A stretch of DNA of 22,142 bases, taken from positions 1 through 22,142 of the IMG/VR virus record IMGVR_UViG_3300011114_000547; one strand, written 5' to 3'. The notes below the pieces were generated by a model. It saw only the letters and a list, made by a program, of their open reading frames with translations, made no database searches and was not told the origin of the DNA. The translations under genes and the position numbers were made by a program. The stretch's first letter is position 1; each line of letters begins with the position of its first letter. The DNA is from a virus. Shown piece after piece: positions 1 to 7,211 of the stretch.

Positions 1-3000
1 CGACCGCCGCACTCACGGCTATTACCAATACGCAACTTCTGACTTGCCAGAGCAATCGTTTCCGCGATGCCAGCACAAACAACTTCACGATCACGGCCAA
101 CGGCGATGTCTCCGTCCAGCCCTTCTCTCCCTTCAACCCGACCACGGCGTACTCAGCCAGCAGCATCGGTGGCAGCGGGTACTTTGATGGGAGTGGGGAT
201 TATTTGAGCGCTGGAGTGCAGTCAGCATTTAATCTTGGTACTAGTGACTTTTCGTTTGAAGGTTGGGTTTATCCGTTTGCTGTAGATAAGGCTTGGGTTA
301 GTTGTCATCAAGCTGGTAATGCTGATGGTTGGTATTCATACCTTAATCCTCCGCGTTTAGAAGTATATTCAAATGGTGGTGGTGGCGGTGGAGTGTCCTC
401 TAATGTTACGCCGCCAGTTAATGCTTGGTGTCATATTCTATTTACAAGACAATCAGGCAGATTAAGAGTTTTTGTTAATGGCGTTTTAACAGGAACAACA
501 ACAAATTCGTACACCATAAACCAAGACGGTCGAAATTTTATTATTGGTGCCATTACTAACGGATTAGCGGCAATAAATGCTTACATTAGCAATTTTCGAC
601 TTGTAAACGGTTCTGTTCCTACAGATTATCAAACCAGCGCAACATCTCTCGGAACTCTTGTATTTACACCATCAACATCTCCTTTTACTACGACATCACA
701 AGGCGCAACATCTGGTGACGTAAAATTACTCCTTAATTACACCAACGGAGCCATCTTCGACAACGCTGCTGTGGCCGACTACGAGACTGTGGGCAATGCC
801 CAGATCAGCACCAGCGTGAAGAAGTACGGCACAGGGTCGATGTCGTTTGACGGGACGGGGGATTACTTGGTGACGGACGCGCCGTCTACGGATTTGTTTG
901 CGTTCGGTACTGGCGATTTTACGATTGAGTTCTGGCTGTACTTAAACTCTACATCGGGAACCCCGATAATTTATGACGGTCGCCCGTCCGCGACAAATGG
1001 GGCGCAGCCAACCATTTATATGAATGGGGCCGTGATTACTTATTACACAAATGCCGGAAACAGAATTACTGGTAGTTCGTTGAGCGCATCAACGTGGTAT
1101 CACGTTGCTTTGTGTCGAGTCGCTTCGCAAACCAAAATGTTTGTCAACGGTACGCAAGTTGGAGCGACTTACGCCGACACGACAGCCTACACAAATACGG
1201 CAGGGCGTCCGGTTTACGGCGTGGATGGTAATTCTGGAAACACTAACTATTTCAACGGCTACATCGACGACCTTCGTATCTCCAAGGGCGTAGGCCGCTA
1301 CGCCTACAACTTCACGCCCCCCACGGCTGCGCTGCCTGACATCGGCGGCACAATCACGCTGACTGCCGATCCGTACTACGAGTACACCACGCTGCTGCTG
1401 CCGGGTAACGGGACGAACGGCGCACAGAACAACACGTTCCTCGATAGCAGCACCAACGCCTTCACGATCACCCGCAACGGCAACACGACGCAGGGTACGT
1501 TCTCGCCCTTCTCGCAGACGGGGTGGGGGAACTATTTTGATGGTACGGGCGATTATCTTGAAACGCCAAGCAATGCTGCTTTTACGTTAGGTTCTTCTGG
1601 CGATTTTACTATTGAATGCTGGGTTTACCTTACGGCAACTTCAGGAAATTACGCGGCGTTTTTAACTACTTGGGCAGATGCATTAAGTAACTACACTAAC
1701 AGGTGGTGGGTTGGTACGAACGCGGACGGAATTCTTCGTTGGTATGATAGTTCTGGAAACACCGGAATAGTTGATTCCGTTGTATTAACGCTAAATACGT
1801 GGTTTCACGTTGCTGTTGTAAGAAGTGGATCAACCATCACACTCTACAAGAACGGCACTGCAGTCGGAACTCAAACTACAAACCAAGCGTATACAACGCA
1901 AGGTTCTGTAAAAATGGGGTATTCTGGAACAAATAGCGGTTATTATTTTGGATATATTTCTAATGCCCGAGTAGTCAAAGGCACCGCCGTCTACACGGCT
2001 AACTTCACGCCTCCAACCACTCCGCTCACAGCCATCACCAACACCTCGTTGCTGACCTGTCAGAGCAACCGCTTCATCGACAATAGCACCAACAACTTCA
2101 CAATCACCCGCAACGGTGACGTATCGGTGCAAGCCTTCTCCCCGTTCAACCCCACGGCTTCGTGGAGCGCGGCGACGTATGGCGGCAGCGGGTATTTTGA
2201 TGGGAGTGGGGATTATTTGGTTGGCCCCAACAACGCTGCGTTCAATTTTGGAACAGGCGATTTCTGTGTTGAGTTTTGGATTTATCCAAGCGATTTAACT
2301 TTTAGAATTTATTTATCTTCCGCGGATAACGCCGGTACTCAAATTGGTTATGACCCCGGAAATGGCCCTCGGTATTTGTATTTTTACAATGGATCAAATA
2401 TTTTCAGCGGGCAAACCGCAGGGTTCCTTGCAAATCAATGGAACCATATTGCACTTTGCCGCTCGGGAACAACGCTGTCGATGTATTGCAACGGCACTCG
2501 CGCTTATACAAACGCTGCATATTCTTCTAACATAAGTTTTACAACACCGTATGTTGGTGAATACAACGCGCTTGGATATCCCACACTTGGATACATCAGC
2601 AATTTGAGGTTGGTAAAAGGAGCGTCTGTTTACACGCCGTCATCCTCAACGCTTACTGTTCCGACCGCGCCGCTTACTGCGATTGCTAATACCAGTCTTT
2701 TGTTAAACATGACCAACGCAGGCATCTACGACGCTACGTCCAAGAACGATTTGGAGACGGTCGGCAACGCGCAGATCAGCACGACGCAGAGCAAGTTCGG
2801 CGGCTCATCGATGTACTTCGATGGGACGGGGGATTATTTATATGCTCGAAATAATCAAGACTTAAATCTTGGAACTGGCGATTTTACTTGTGAATGTTGG
2901 GTTTATGTAACATCTTGGTCAAATGCTAATCCGCATTTGTTTGCAAAATGGAATGATGGTGGAAATGGTTATGCATATAAAGGTCGTATTTTAAGTAGTG

Positions 3001-3332
3001 GAGCCTCTTTAAGATTTGGAACCGGAAACAACGGTACTCTAAGTACGGAGTTTGATTTTTCTGGCGCGAATTTAAGTTTGAATACTTGGTATCACATAGC
3101 GTTTACTCGCTACGGCTCATCATTAAAAGCGTTTGTAAACGGTGTGCAAATCGGCAGTACACAAACTACGTCAAACTCTTTAAGTTCAAATAGTGCGTTT
3201 TTGGTTGGCGCAGCATCTGATGGTGGCTTAGATTACATTTTTGGCTACATCGACGACCTCCGCATCACCAAAGGCATCGCCCGTTACACCAGCAACTTCA
3301 CCCCGCCGACCACGGCGTTCCTGACCCTGTAA
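1..3332 (+). CDS. Multi-LamG tail fibre / receptor-binding protein (5' end outside window)
   Basis: The reading frame is open from base 3 with no stop, so the gene continues past the left edge; 1109 codons are visible. A TTG at 204 is not a credible start because the upstream translation is a clear repeat copy. Five concanavalin A/LamG-like jelly-roll modules are visible. Each opens with a FDG(T/S)GDYL strand, followed by a GDF...E.W.Y strand, a W.H(I/V)A..R strand, a NG strand and a closing Y(I)(D/S)(D/N).R(L/I/V).KG strand. They begin near bases 180, 846, 1539, 2190 and 2817. LamG-like modules of this kind bind carbohydrate or surface ligands in other proteins. I infer a tail fibre or virion appendage that contacts host glycans. 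Linkers between modules are GC-rich, while several cores are strongly AT-rich. The product ends at TAA 3330-3332, 8 bases before the next gene. The LamG calls are firm; the fibre role is inferred from phage context. Confidence 0.8.
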   Translation, partial: TAALTAITNTQLLTCQSNRFRDASTNNFTITANGDVSVQPFSPFNPTTAYSASSIGGSGYFDGSGDYLSAGVQSAFNLGTSDFSFEGWVYPFAVDKAWVSCHQAGNADGWYSYLNPPRLEVYSNGGGGGGVSSNVTPPVNAWCHILFTRQSGRLRVFVNGVLTGTTTNSYTINQDGRNFIIGAITNGLAAINAYISNFRLVNGSVPTDYQTSATSLGTLVFTPSTSPFTTTSQGATSGDVKLLLNYTNGAIFDNAAVADYETVGNAQISTSVKKYGTGSMSFDGTGDYLVTDAPSTDLFAFGTGDFTIEFWLYLNSTSGTPIIYDGRPSATNGAQPTIYMNGAVITYYTNAGNRITGSSLSASTWYHVALCRVASQTKMFVNGTQVGATYADTTAYTNTAGRPVYGVDGNSGNTNYFNGYIDDLRISKGVGRYAYNFTPPTAALPDIGGTITLTADPYYEYTTLLLPGNGTNGAQNNTFLDSSTNAFTITRNGNTTQGTFSPFSQTGWGNYFDGTGDYLETPSNAAFTLGSSGDFTIECWVYLTATSGNYAAFLTTWADALSNYTNRWWVGTNADGILRWYDSSGNTGIVDSVVLTLNTWFHVAVVRSGSTITLYKNGTAVGTQTTNQAYTTQGSVKMGYSGTNSGYYFGYISNARVVKGTAVYTANFTPPTTPLTAITNTSLLTCQSNRFIDNSTNNFTITRNGDVSVQAFSPFNPTASWSAATYGGSGYFDGSGDYLVGPNNAAFNFGTGDFCVEFWIYPSDLTFRIYLSSADNAGTQIGYDPGNGPRYLYFYNGSNIFSGQTAGFLANQWNHIALCRSGTTLSMYCNGTRAYTNAAYSSNISFTTPYVGEYNALGYPTLGYISNLRLVKGASVYTPSSSTLTVPTAPLTAIANTSLLLNMTNAGIYDATSKNDLETVGNAQISTTQSKFGGSSMYFDGTGDYLYARNNQDLNLGTGDFTCECWVYVTSWSNANPHLFAKWNDGGNGYAYKGRILSSGASLRFGTGNNGTLSTEFDFSGANLSLNTWYHIAFTRYGSSLKAFVNGVQIGSTQTTSNSLSSNSAFLVGAASDGGLDYIFGYIDDLRITKGIARYTSNFTPPTTAFLTL
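18..206 (+). repeat. LamG linker repeat type 2, copy 1
   Basis: This 63-codon block precedes the first visible LamG core and aligns without gaps to bases 2031-2219; 52 of 63 residues are identical by eye. It includes the shared residues LLTCQSNRF, STNNFTIT, NGDVSVQ and GGSGYFDGSGDYL. A more divergent relative lies before the third module (about 1390-1560). Confidence 0.85.
726..869 (+). repeat. LamG linker repeat type 1, copy 1
   Basis: A 48-codon block before the second LamG core. It aligns without gaps to bases 2697-2840, sharing LLLN, ETVGNAQIST and FDGTGDYL. It is GC-rich (35 of 60 bases in 781-840 are G or C), unlike the flanking core. Confidence 0.8.
2031..2219 (+). repeat. LamG linker repeat type 2, copy 2
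   Basis: Gapless partner of bases 18-206 at 63 codons. It immediately precedes the fourth LamG core. The final 30 or so bases, encoding GGSGYFDGSGDYL, are nearly identical between copies at DNA level, while the cores that follow are clearly different. Confidence 0.85.
2697..2840 (+). repeat. LamG linker repeat type 1, copy 2
   Basis: Gapless 48-codon partner of bases 726-869, preceding the fifth LamG core. The core that follows is AT-rich (20 of 60 bases in 2941-3000 are G or C). Confidence 0.8.
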
Positions 3333-3340
3333 GGTGACAC

Positions 3341-3706
3341 ATGACTTTGTACAGCTTTAAAGGCCACTACCCCGTCGAGCAGATCGACAACAATAAGGGT
3401 TGGTACGAGGTTCCGGCAAAGCCCGAGGCACCGGAAGGCAAGGAAGTCAGGTGGGAGAACGCCGAGTGGGTGGTGCGTGATCCGAAGCCCGAGGATCGTC
3501 CCGGCTACCAATGGAACTGGAACCACGGTGAGATGGCGTGGGTAGAATGCGAGTACCCGCAGACGGCGGAGGTGGTGGAGTCTTCTGAATCTTTAGTCAT
3601 CACGCTGCCCATCGTTGATTCATTTACACTTTCTTCTGGATCTGAACCCATTACGTGGGTGGTTTCAGACTCTGAATCTATTAGCTCTGTAATTTCTGGT
3701 GTTTAA
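3341..3706 (+). CDS. Small tail-fibre-associated protein, function unknown
   Basis: A 121-aa protein starting at ATG 3341, with an AAGGTG ribosome site that overlaps the end of the fibre gene. The first ~80 residues are rich in Trp, Pro and charge (WENAEWV, GYQWNWN), a pattern seen in small proteins encoded beside phage tail fibres, some of which are fibre chaperones. I do not recognise a named family. The last ~40 residues are Ser/Val/Ile-rich, look like short beta strands, and have lower GC than the first part. Position directly after the fibre suggests a fibre tip, accessory or assembly protein. The stop TAA at 3704-3706 overlaps the next ATG by one base. Confidence 0.65.
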   Translation: MTLYSFKGHYPVEQIDNNKGWYEVPAKPEAPEGKEVRWENAEWVVRDPKPEDRPGYQWNWNHGEMAWVECEYPQTAEVVESSESLVITLPIVDSFTLSSGSEPITWVVSDSESISSVISGV

Positions 3707-3930
3707 TGATGGATTTCCAAGTTCTATTTAATATTGCCATTGGAATTGCTGGCGTTTGTGGCGGCTGGATTCTGAATAACATTTCTCGTTCAATCGAAAA
3801 GCTGGACGAGGATGTTCGCAACATGCCGCTGACTTACGTTACGCAAAATCACTTCCAGCGCGATATTGACGAGATCAAATCCATGCTGCGACTCATCTTT
3901 GACCGACTTGAGAACAAGCAAGACAAATGA
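3706..3930 (+). CDS. Small membrane-anchored coiled-coil protein of the lysis cassette
   Basis: A 74-aa protein with one hydrophobic segment at about residues 6-24, then a charged helical region with heptad-like spacing (residues 28-74). The start could be ATG 3706 or the adjacent ATG 3709; both fit the TAATGATG junction. Small proteins with this plan commonly sit beside holin genes in phages and gene transfer agents, and their exact role is unknown. It is translationally linked at both ends: a 1-base overlap with the upstream gene and a 4-base ATGA overlap with the holin candidate. It might be an accessory lysis or inner-membrane protein. It is short for a classical Rz i-spanin, and I see no embedded lipoprotein partner. 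Confidence 0.7.
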   Translation: MMDFQVLFNIAIGIAGVCGGWILNNISRSIEKLDEDVRNMPLTYVTQNHFQRDIDEIKSMLRLIFDRLENKQDK

Positions 3931-4340
3931 GCGAACCAATAGATATTGAACTGTTCAAAGCGCAGGCTCAGGCTGAATTAAATCGGCTTGAAGCTGAGTC
4001 GTCTGCTAAAGACGTTGCCGGTAAAGCCATTGGCAAGGATGGCCTGAAGTACATTACTGCCATCGTTCTCATCGGCGTAGTTGCAAGCCTCTTTCTTGAC
4101 GGCGAAAAAATTGCTGCTGTCATGGGCCTGCTCGGTGCTTCGCTAACCGCCTTGATCTCGATGCTAAACGGCATTGCCGGAACGGTGGAGAAGGAAGACA
4201 AGCCTGAGTTCAAGGTCATTGAAGACCTTATTGCCAAGCTTGACCGGCTTGATCGCAAAGAGATGCCGATGCGCGTAGACGTTGAGGGCGATCATGTGAC
4301 CGTCACCAAGGGCGACGATGTGGTGAGGGCTTCCAAATGA
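3927..4340 (+). CDS. Putative holin (two membrane segments)
   Basis: A 137-aa protein. The N-terminus (residues 1-38) is charged and helical. It is followed by two hydrophobic segments at about residues 42-57 and 61-85 with a short DGEK turn between them, then a charged C-terminal helix and a short beta-like tail (VDVEGDHVTV). Two closely spaced membrane hairpins next to an endolysin gene fit a holin, which would form inner-membrane lesions that release the lysozyme. ATG 3927 overlaps the upstream TGA (ATGA), implying coupled translation. The call rests on topology and position only; the next gene is a second holin candidate, so which one forms the pore is unclear. Confidence 0.6.
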   Translation: MSEPIDIELFKAQAQAELNRLEAESSAKDVAGKAIGKDGLKYITAIVLIGVVASLFLDGEKIAAVMGLLGASLTALISMLNGIAGTVEKEDKPEFKVIEDLIAKLDRLDRKEMPMRVDVEGDHVTVTKGDDVVRASK

Positions 4341-4825
4341 TGACAATGGTTAGCACTTTCTTGTCGTTTCTCGCAGGCGGTCTCCCAAAGATCTTGACGT
4401 TGTTCCAAGACCGGCAAGACAAGAAGCACGAGATTGCAATCCTTCAAATGCAGAAGGAGCGTGAGCTGGAAATGCTGGCCAAGGGCTATCAGGCTCAAGC
4501 GCAGATTGAAGAGATTAAGACCGAGCAGATCCAGATTCAGGCGCAGGCCGAAGAGCGCGTGGCCCTCTATCAGCACGACATGAAGATTGGTGAAGGCGCG
4601 AGCCAGTGGGTCATTAACCTTCGGGCATCGGTGCGTCCGGTTGTGACTTACATTTTTGTGCTGGAGCTGGTGGCGCTAAATGTCGCAGGGCTTTGGTACG
4701 CATGGAACCAAGGTACGCCTTTTGCGCTCGCTATGGAAAACGTCTTTAGCGATGATGAAATGCTTATTCTGAGCAGCATCGTGGCATTTTGGTTTGGGAC
4801 GCAGGCGTTTGGCCGCAAGTCGTGA
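4337..4825 (+). CDS. Holin-like coiled-coil membrane protein (GTA 3TM holin-like)
   Basis: A 162-aa protein. Residues 5-23 are hydrophobic or amphipathic. Residues 24-85 form a long Gln/Glu/Lys-rich coiled coil. Two further hydrophobic segments follow at about 101-123 and 142-156. The pattern RASVRP followed by a membrane segment and a final ML..S...F.FG..A helix resembles the 'holin of 3TMs, for gene-transfer release' family as I recall it. It probably acts in the inner membrane at lysis. The start ATG overlaps the upstream TGA (ATGA), and its own TGA overlaps the GTG start of the lysozyme (GTGA), so the cassette reads as one coupled unit. Family assignment is moderate; the membrane topology is clear. 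Confidence 0.6.
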   Translation: MMTMVSTFLSFLAGGLPKILTLFQDRQDKKHEIAILQMQKERELEMLAKGYQAQAQIEEIKTEQIQIQAQAEERVALYQHDMKIGEGASQWVINLRASVRPVVTYIFVLELVALNVAGLWYAWNQGTPFALAMENVFSDDEMLILSSIVAFWFGTQAFGRKS

Positions 4826-5301
4826 AGACGAGTCCTGAAGCCATCAAACTCATAAAACACCATGAAGGCGTCCGGCTCAAGCCTTACCGTTGTCCGGCGC
4901 TTTTGTGGACGGTTGGCGTGGGCCATGTCATAGACCCAGCGCATGCAAAGGTGCCCTTTGAAGAAAGGCGCAATTTACCGATACCCGATGGCTGGAACCG
5001 TGTCCTCGGCATGGACGAGGTGGACGCTATTCTGGCTAAAGACCTTGGCCGGTTTGAGCGCGGCGTGGCCCGATATTGCCCTTCTGCTCTTGATAGCCAA
5101 GGCCGCTTCGATGCTCTGGTTTCCTTCAGTTTCAACGTCGGCCTCGGCAATTTGCAACGCTCTGGGCTGCGGATGAAGACCAACCGGGGTGAGTTTGAAG
5201 AGGCGGCTGAGGAGTTTATGAAATGGACCAAGGCCGGGGGGCGGGTGCTTCCGGGGCTGGTCAAGCGGCGTTTGGATGAGCAGAGACTATACTTGTCGTA
5301 A
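4822..5301 (+). CDS. Endolysin, GH24 (T4-type) lysozyme
   Basis: A 159-aa muramidase that would cut the MurNAc-GlcNAc bond of peptidoglycan at lysis. The start is GTG 4822, overlapping the upstream stop as GTGA; a longer reading from TTG 4789 is less likely. The N-terminal motif HHEGVRLKPY..P..LWTVGVGH gives the GH24 triad E15, C24 and T30 with E-8-C-5-T spacing. This is the Cys version of the E-8-D-5-T triad of T4 lysozyme. Further family marks are the RFDALVSFSFNVGLGNL helix and the LPGLVKRR segment near the C-terminus, where T4-like enzymes have G..RR..E. Length is typical. There is no signal peptide or SAR segment, so release should depend on the holin candidates upstream. Confidence 0.92.
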   Translation: MKTSPEAIKLIKHHEGVRLKPYRCPALLWTVGVGHVIDPAHAKVPFEERRNLPIPDGWNRVLGMDEVDAILAKDLGRFERGVARYCPSALDSQGRFDALVSFSFNVGLGNLQRSGLRMKTNRGEFEEAAEEFMKWTKAGGRVLPGLVKRRLDEQRLYLS

Positions 5302-5303
5302 GT

Positions 5304-5312
5304 TGTTATAAT
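5304..5312 (+). promoter_or_regulatory. Candidate extended -10 promoter for the structural operon
   Basis: TGTTATAAT (TGn plus a perfect TATAAT at 5307-5312) begins three bases after the lysozyme stop, in the longest gap of the plus-strand operon. No good -35 hexamer is visible at 16-18 bases upstream, which extended -10 promoters can tolerate. Transcription would start near 5319, just ahead of a hairpin and the adaptor ribosome site. Seen by eye only. Confidence 0.4.
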
Positions 5313-5324
5313 CGCGCCCAAATA

Positions 5325-5346
5325 GTCTTGCCCCGACTGGTAAGAC
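5325..5346 (+). other. RNA hairpin in the adaptor-gene leader
   Basis: GTCTTGCC pairs with GGTAAGAC (8 bp including one G-T wobble) around the 6-base loop CCGACT. No T-run follows, so it is not a standard terminator. It would sit close to the 5' end of a transcript from the candidate promoter and about 8 bases before the AGGAG ribosome site. It could be a stability or processing element. Confidence 0.5.
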
Positions 5347-5366
5347 GCGGGACTTAGGAGATTGAT

Positions 5367-6014
5367 ATGCCTGCGTCAATGACATTTACCAGTTTGCAGT
5401 CGGACATCCGCAACTACCTTGAGCGCGGCGGGGCGACCGACCCTATTGTCTATGAGCAGATTCCCCGGCTGATTACGCTGGCGGAACGCCGGATTGCGCG
5501 TGAGCTGAAGATTCAGGGCTTCCAGCGGGTGGTCAATACGACCATGCAGTCTGGGGTGGCGGTGTACCCGAAGCCCGACCGGTGGCGCGACACAATCAGC
5601 ATCAACATTGGCACCGGGGCTAACAACAACACCCACACGCCAGTCTTTGCTCGGTCCTACGAGTACATCCGGCAGTACTGGCCGAATGAGACCCAGACTG
5701 ATCAGCCGGAGTTTTACGCGGATTACAACTACAACTTCTGGATCTTCGGGCCGACTCCGGATGCCGACTATCCGATGGAAGTGCTCTATTACGAACTGCC
5801 GCCGCTTTTGGACGAAGTGACGCAGACTAACTGGCTGTCTGAGTACGCGCCCAATCTGCTCCTATACGGGTCGCTGGTTGAGGCTACGCCTTTTGTAAAA
5901 GATGACCAGCGGGTGCAGTTGTGGCAGTCCTACTATGACCGCTCATTGGCCGCGCTCAATGGCGAGGATCTTCAGAAGATCGTTGACCGGTCTGTGAATC
6001 GCCGGGAGGCTTAA
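5367..6014 (+). CDS. Head-to-tail adaptor protein (SU10/P22 gp4-like)
   Basis: A 215-aa protein starting at ATG 5367 behind a good AGGAG site. The opening pattern (TF.SL..DIRNYLERG, then V.EQIPRLI.LAERRIARELK) is the helical start of the phage adaptor family that sits under the portal ring in podoviruses such as SU10. The middle is beta-rich (WRDTISINI, RSYEYIRQYWP, NFWIFGPTPD, MEVLYYELPP), and a C-terminal helical bundle follows (LLLYGSLVEATPFVKDD..VQLWQSYYDRSLAALNGED). The product would connect the portal to the tail nozzle in the virion. The adjacent tail and nozzle-like genes fit. I recognise the family pattern with fair confidence; the portal gene itself is not in the window. Confidence 0.8.
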   Translation: MPASMTFTSLQSDIRNYLERGGATDPIVYEQIPRLITLAERRIARELKIQGFQRVVNTTMQSGVAVYPKPDRWRDTISINIGTGANNNTHTPVFARSYEYIRQYWPNETQTDQPEFYADYNYNFWIFGPTPDADYPMEVLYYELPPLLDEVTQTNWLSEYAPNLLLYGSLVEATPFVKDDQRVQLWQSYYDRSLAALNGEDLQKIVDRSVNRREA

Positions 6015-6017
6015 ACC

Positions 6018-7211
6018 GTGACTACTTATACGAATACTTTCGGCGGGACGAACATTTACCCCAGCGATGTATCTTATCGCTATGTCTCGCTGACCATTGA
6101 TCAGGCGCTGGACTGGCCGCTTGAGACGGCTCCGACGAATGATGTGGTCGCGTCCATCATGGACGTTAATGCCACGACGACGAGCCTTGTCATCACGATG
6201 CCGGATGCGACCGAAGCCGGTACTGGGCAGACGGTATTGTTTAACAACGTCGGCTCCAACACGTTTACCGTTAAGACCAGTACTGGCACTCAAATCTGTG
6301 CACCGACTTCGGGCAGCACTTTTCAGATCTACCTGACTGACAACAGCACGGCTTCGGGCACTTGGCGTTCGTTTCAGTACGGTGCGTCTGCCTCTGCAAG
6401 CAATGCTGCCAGTTTGGCAGGCCTTGGTCTTAAAGCTATTGCAACGACGCTTAACCAGTCGATTGAAGTTTCTTCCTTTAGCAGCAACTACACGGCGGGG
6501 GTCAGCGACCGATCCAAGGCATTTATCTGGACGGGTGGTGCGGGGACTCTTTCTCTGACCGCAGCGCCTACGCTTGGCAACGATTGGTTTGTGCAGATTC
6601 GCAATGGCGGTACGGGCGATCTGACGATTGATCCGAGTAGCTCGGAAAACATCAACGGCGCGACTACGCTTACGCTTTCGCCCGGAGACTCCTGCATCAT
6701 CGTAACGGATGGCGTGCAGTTCTGGACGATTGGCTTTGGTCAGTCTGCGGTATACGCCTTCAGCGTGCTTCAGATTGATATTGCAGGCAGCGGTAACTAC
6801 ACGCTCACGGTATCGGAACTTAACAAAACCGCTTACATCTTTACTGGGCTTTTGACTGGTAATCGCGACATCATTGTTCCGACGACTGCCCAGCAGTACT
6901 GGATTAGCAATCAGACAACCGGTTCTTACACGCTGGGCATCAAGACGGCTGCGCAGTCTCCGGCAGTCACCGTTGCTCAAGGCGCACGGGCTATTCTGTA
7001 CTGCGATGGCACTAACGTGGTGGACGCAGATACGGCAACGATTGCCATCCCGGTAACCGTGGCTCAGGGTGGTACAGGAGCAACCACGGCATCGGGCGCT
7101 AGAACAAACCTTGGCGCTACGACAGTAGGCGATGCGGTATTCACTGCGGCTAGCACTACGGCTGCGCAAATTGCGCTTGGACTTGATCCGATTCAGGGCG
7201 GCACGTACTGA
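6018..7211 (+). CDS. Beta-repeat tail protein / short tail fibre
   Basis: A 397-aa protein starting at GTG 6018 with GGGAGG 8 bases before it. It contains three loosely repeated beta units of about 80-120 residues, each a run of short strands ending in a hydrophobic '(F/C)xIxxTDG' or 'AILYCDGT' turn (about residues 80-120, 175-240 and 295-340). Near the C-terminus is VAQGGTGATTASGARTNLG, a motif very common in phage tail fibres and collars just before a terminal domain. Here only about 30 residues follow it. No signal peptide or membrane segment is seen. The stop TGA overlaps the next ATG by one base (TGATG). A tail fibre or tail-tip spike component is most likely; the receptor is unknown. 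Confidence 0.7.
   Translation: MTTYTNTFGGTNIYPSDVSYRYVSLTIDQALDWPLETAPTNDVVASIMDVNATTTSLVITMPDATEAGTGQTVLFNNVGSNTFTVKTSTGTQICAPTSGSTFQIYLTDNSTASGTWRSFQYGASASASNAASLAGLGLKAIATTLNQSIEVSSFSSNYTAGVSDRSKAFIWTGGAGTLSLTAAPTLGNDWFVQIRNGGTGDLTIDPSSSENINGATTLTLSPGDSCIIVTDGVQFWTIGFGQSAVYAFSVLQIDIAGSGNYTLTVSELNKTAYIFTGLLTGNRDIIVPTTAQQYWISNQTTGSYTLGIKTAAQSPAVTVAQGARAILYCDGTNVVDADTATIAIPVTVAQGGTGATTASGARTNLGATTVGDAVFTAASTTAAQIALGLDPIQGGTY

Noticed and set aside
204-206. TTG as start of the LamG gene
   Set aside because: The same frame is open to the left edge and encodes a repeat copy of bases 2031-2219, so the gene begins outside the window.
1-3332. Diversity-generating retroelement target in the LamG fibre gene
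   Set aside because: No reverse transcriptase gene or template repeat is visible, and variation between modules is spread over whole cores, not limited to adenine positions.
3706-3930. Rz-type i-spanin
   Set aside because: The single N-terminal membrane segment and coiled coil fit, but at 74 aa it is short and no Rz1-like lipoprotein box was found embedded or adjacent.
5325-5346. Hairpin as an intrinsic terminator after the lysozyme gene
   Set aside because: No T-run follows on the plus strand (the next bases are GCGGGAC) and the stem is AT/GC mixed, so a leader element is more likely.
5943-7169. Long open frame (408 codons) on the minus strand
   Set aside because: It lies antisense to a well-supported tail gene, is Arg/Ser-rich without motifs, has no ribosome site, and reflects codon bias of the plus-strand gene.
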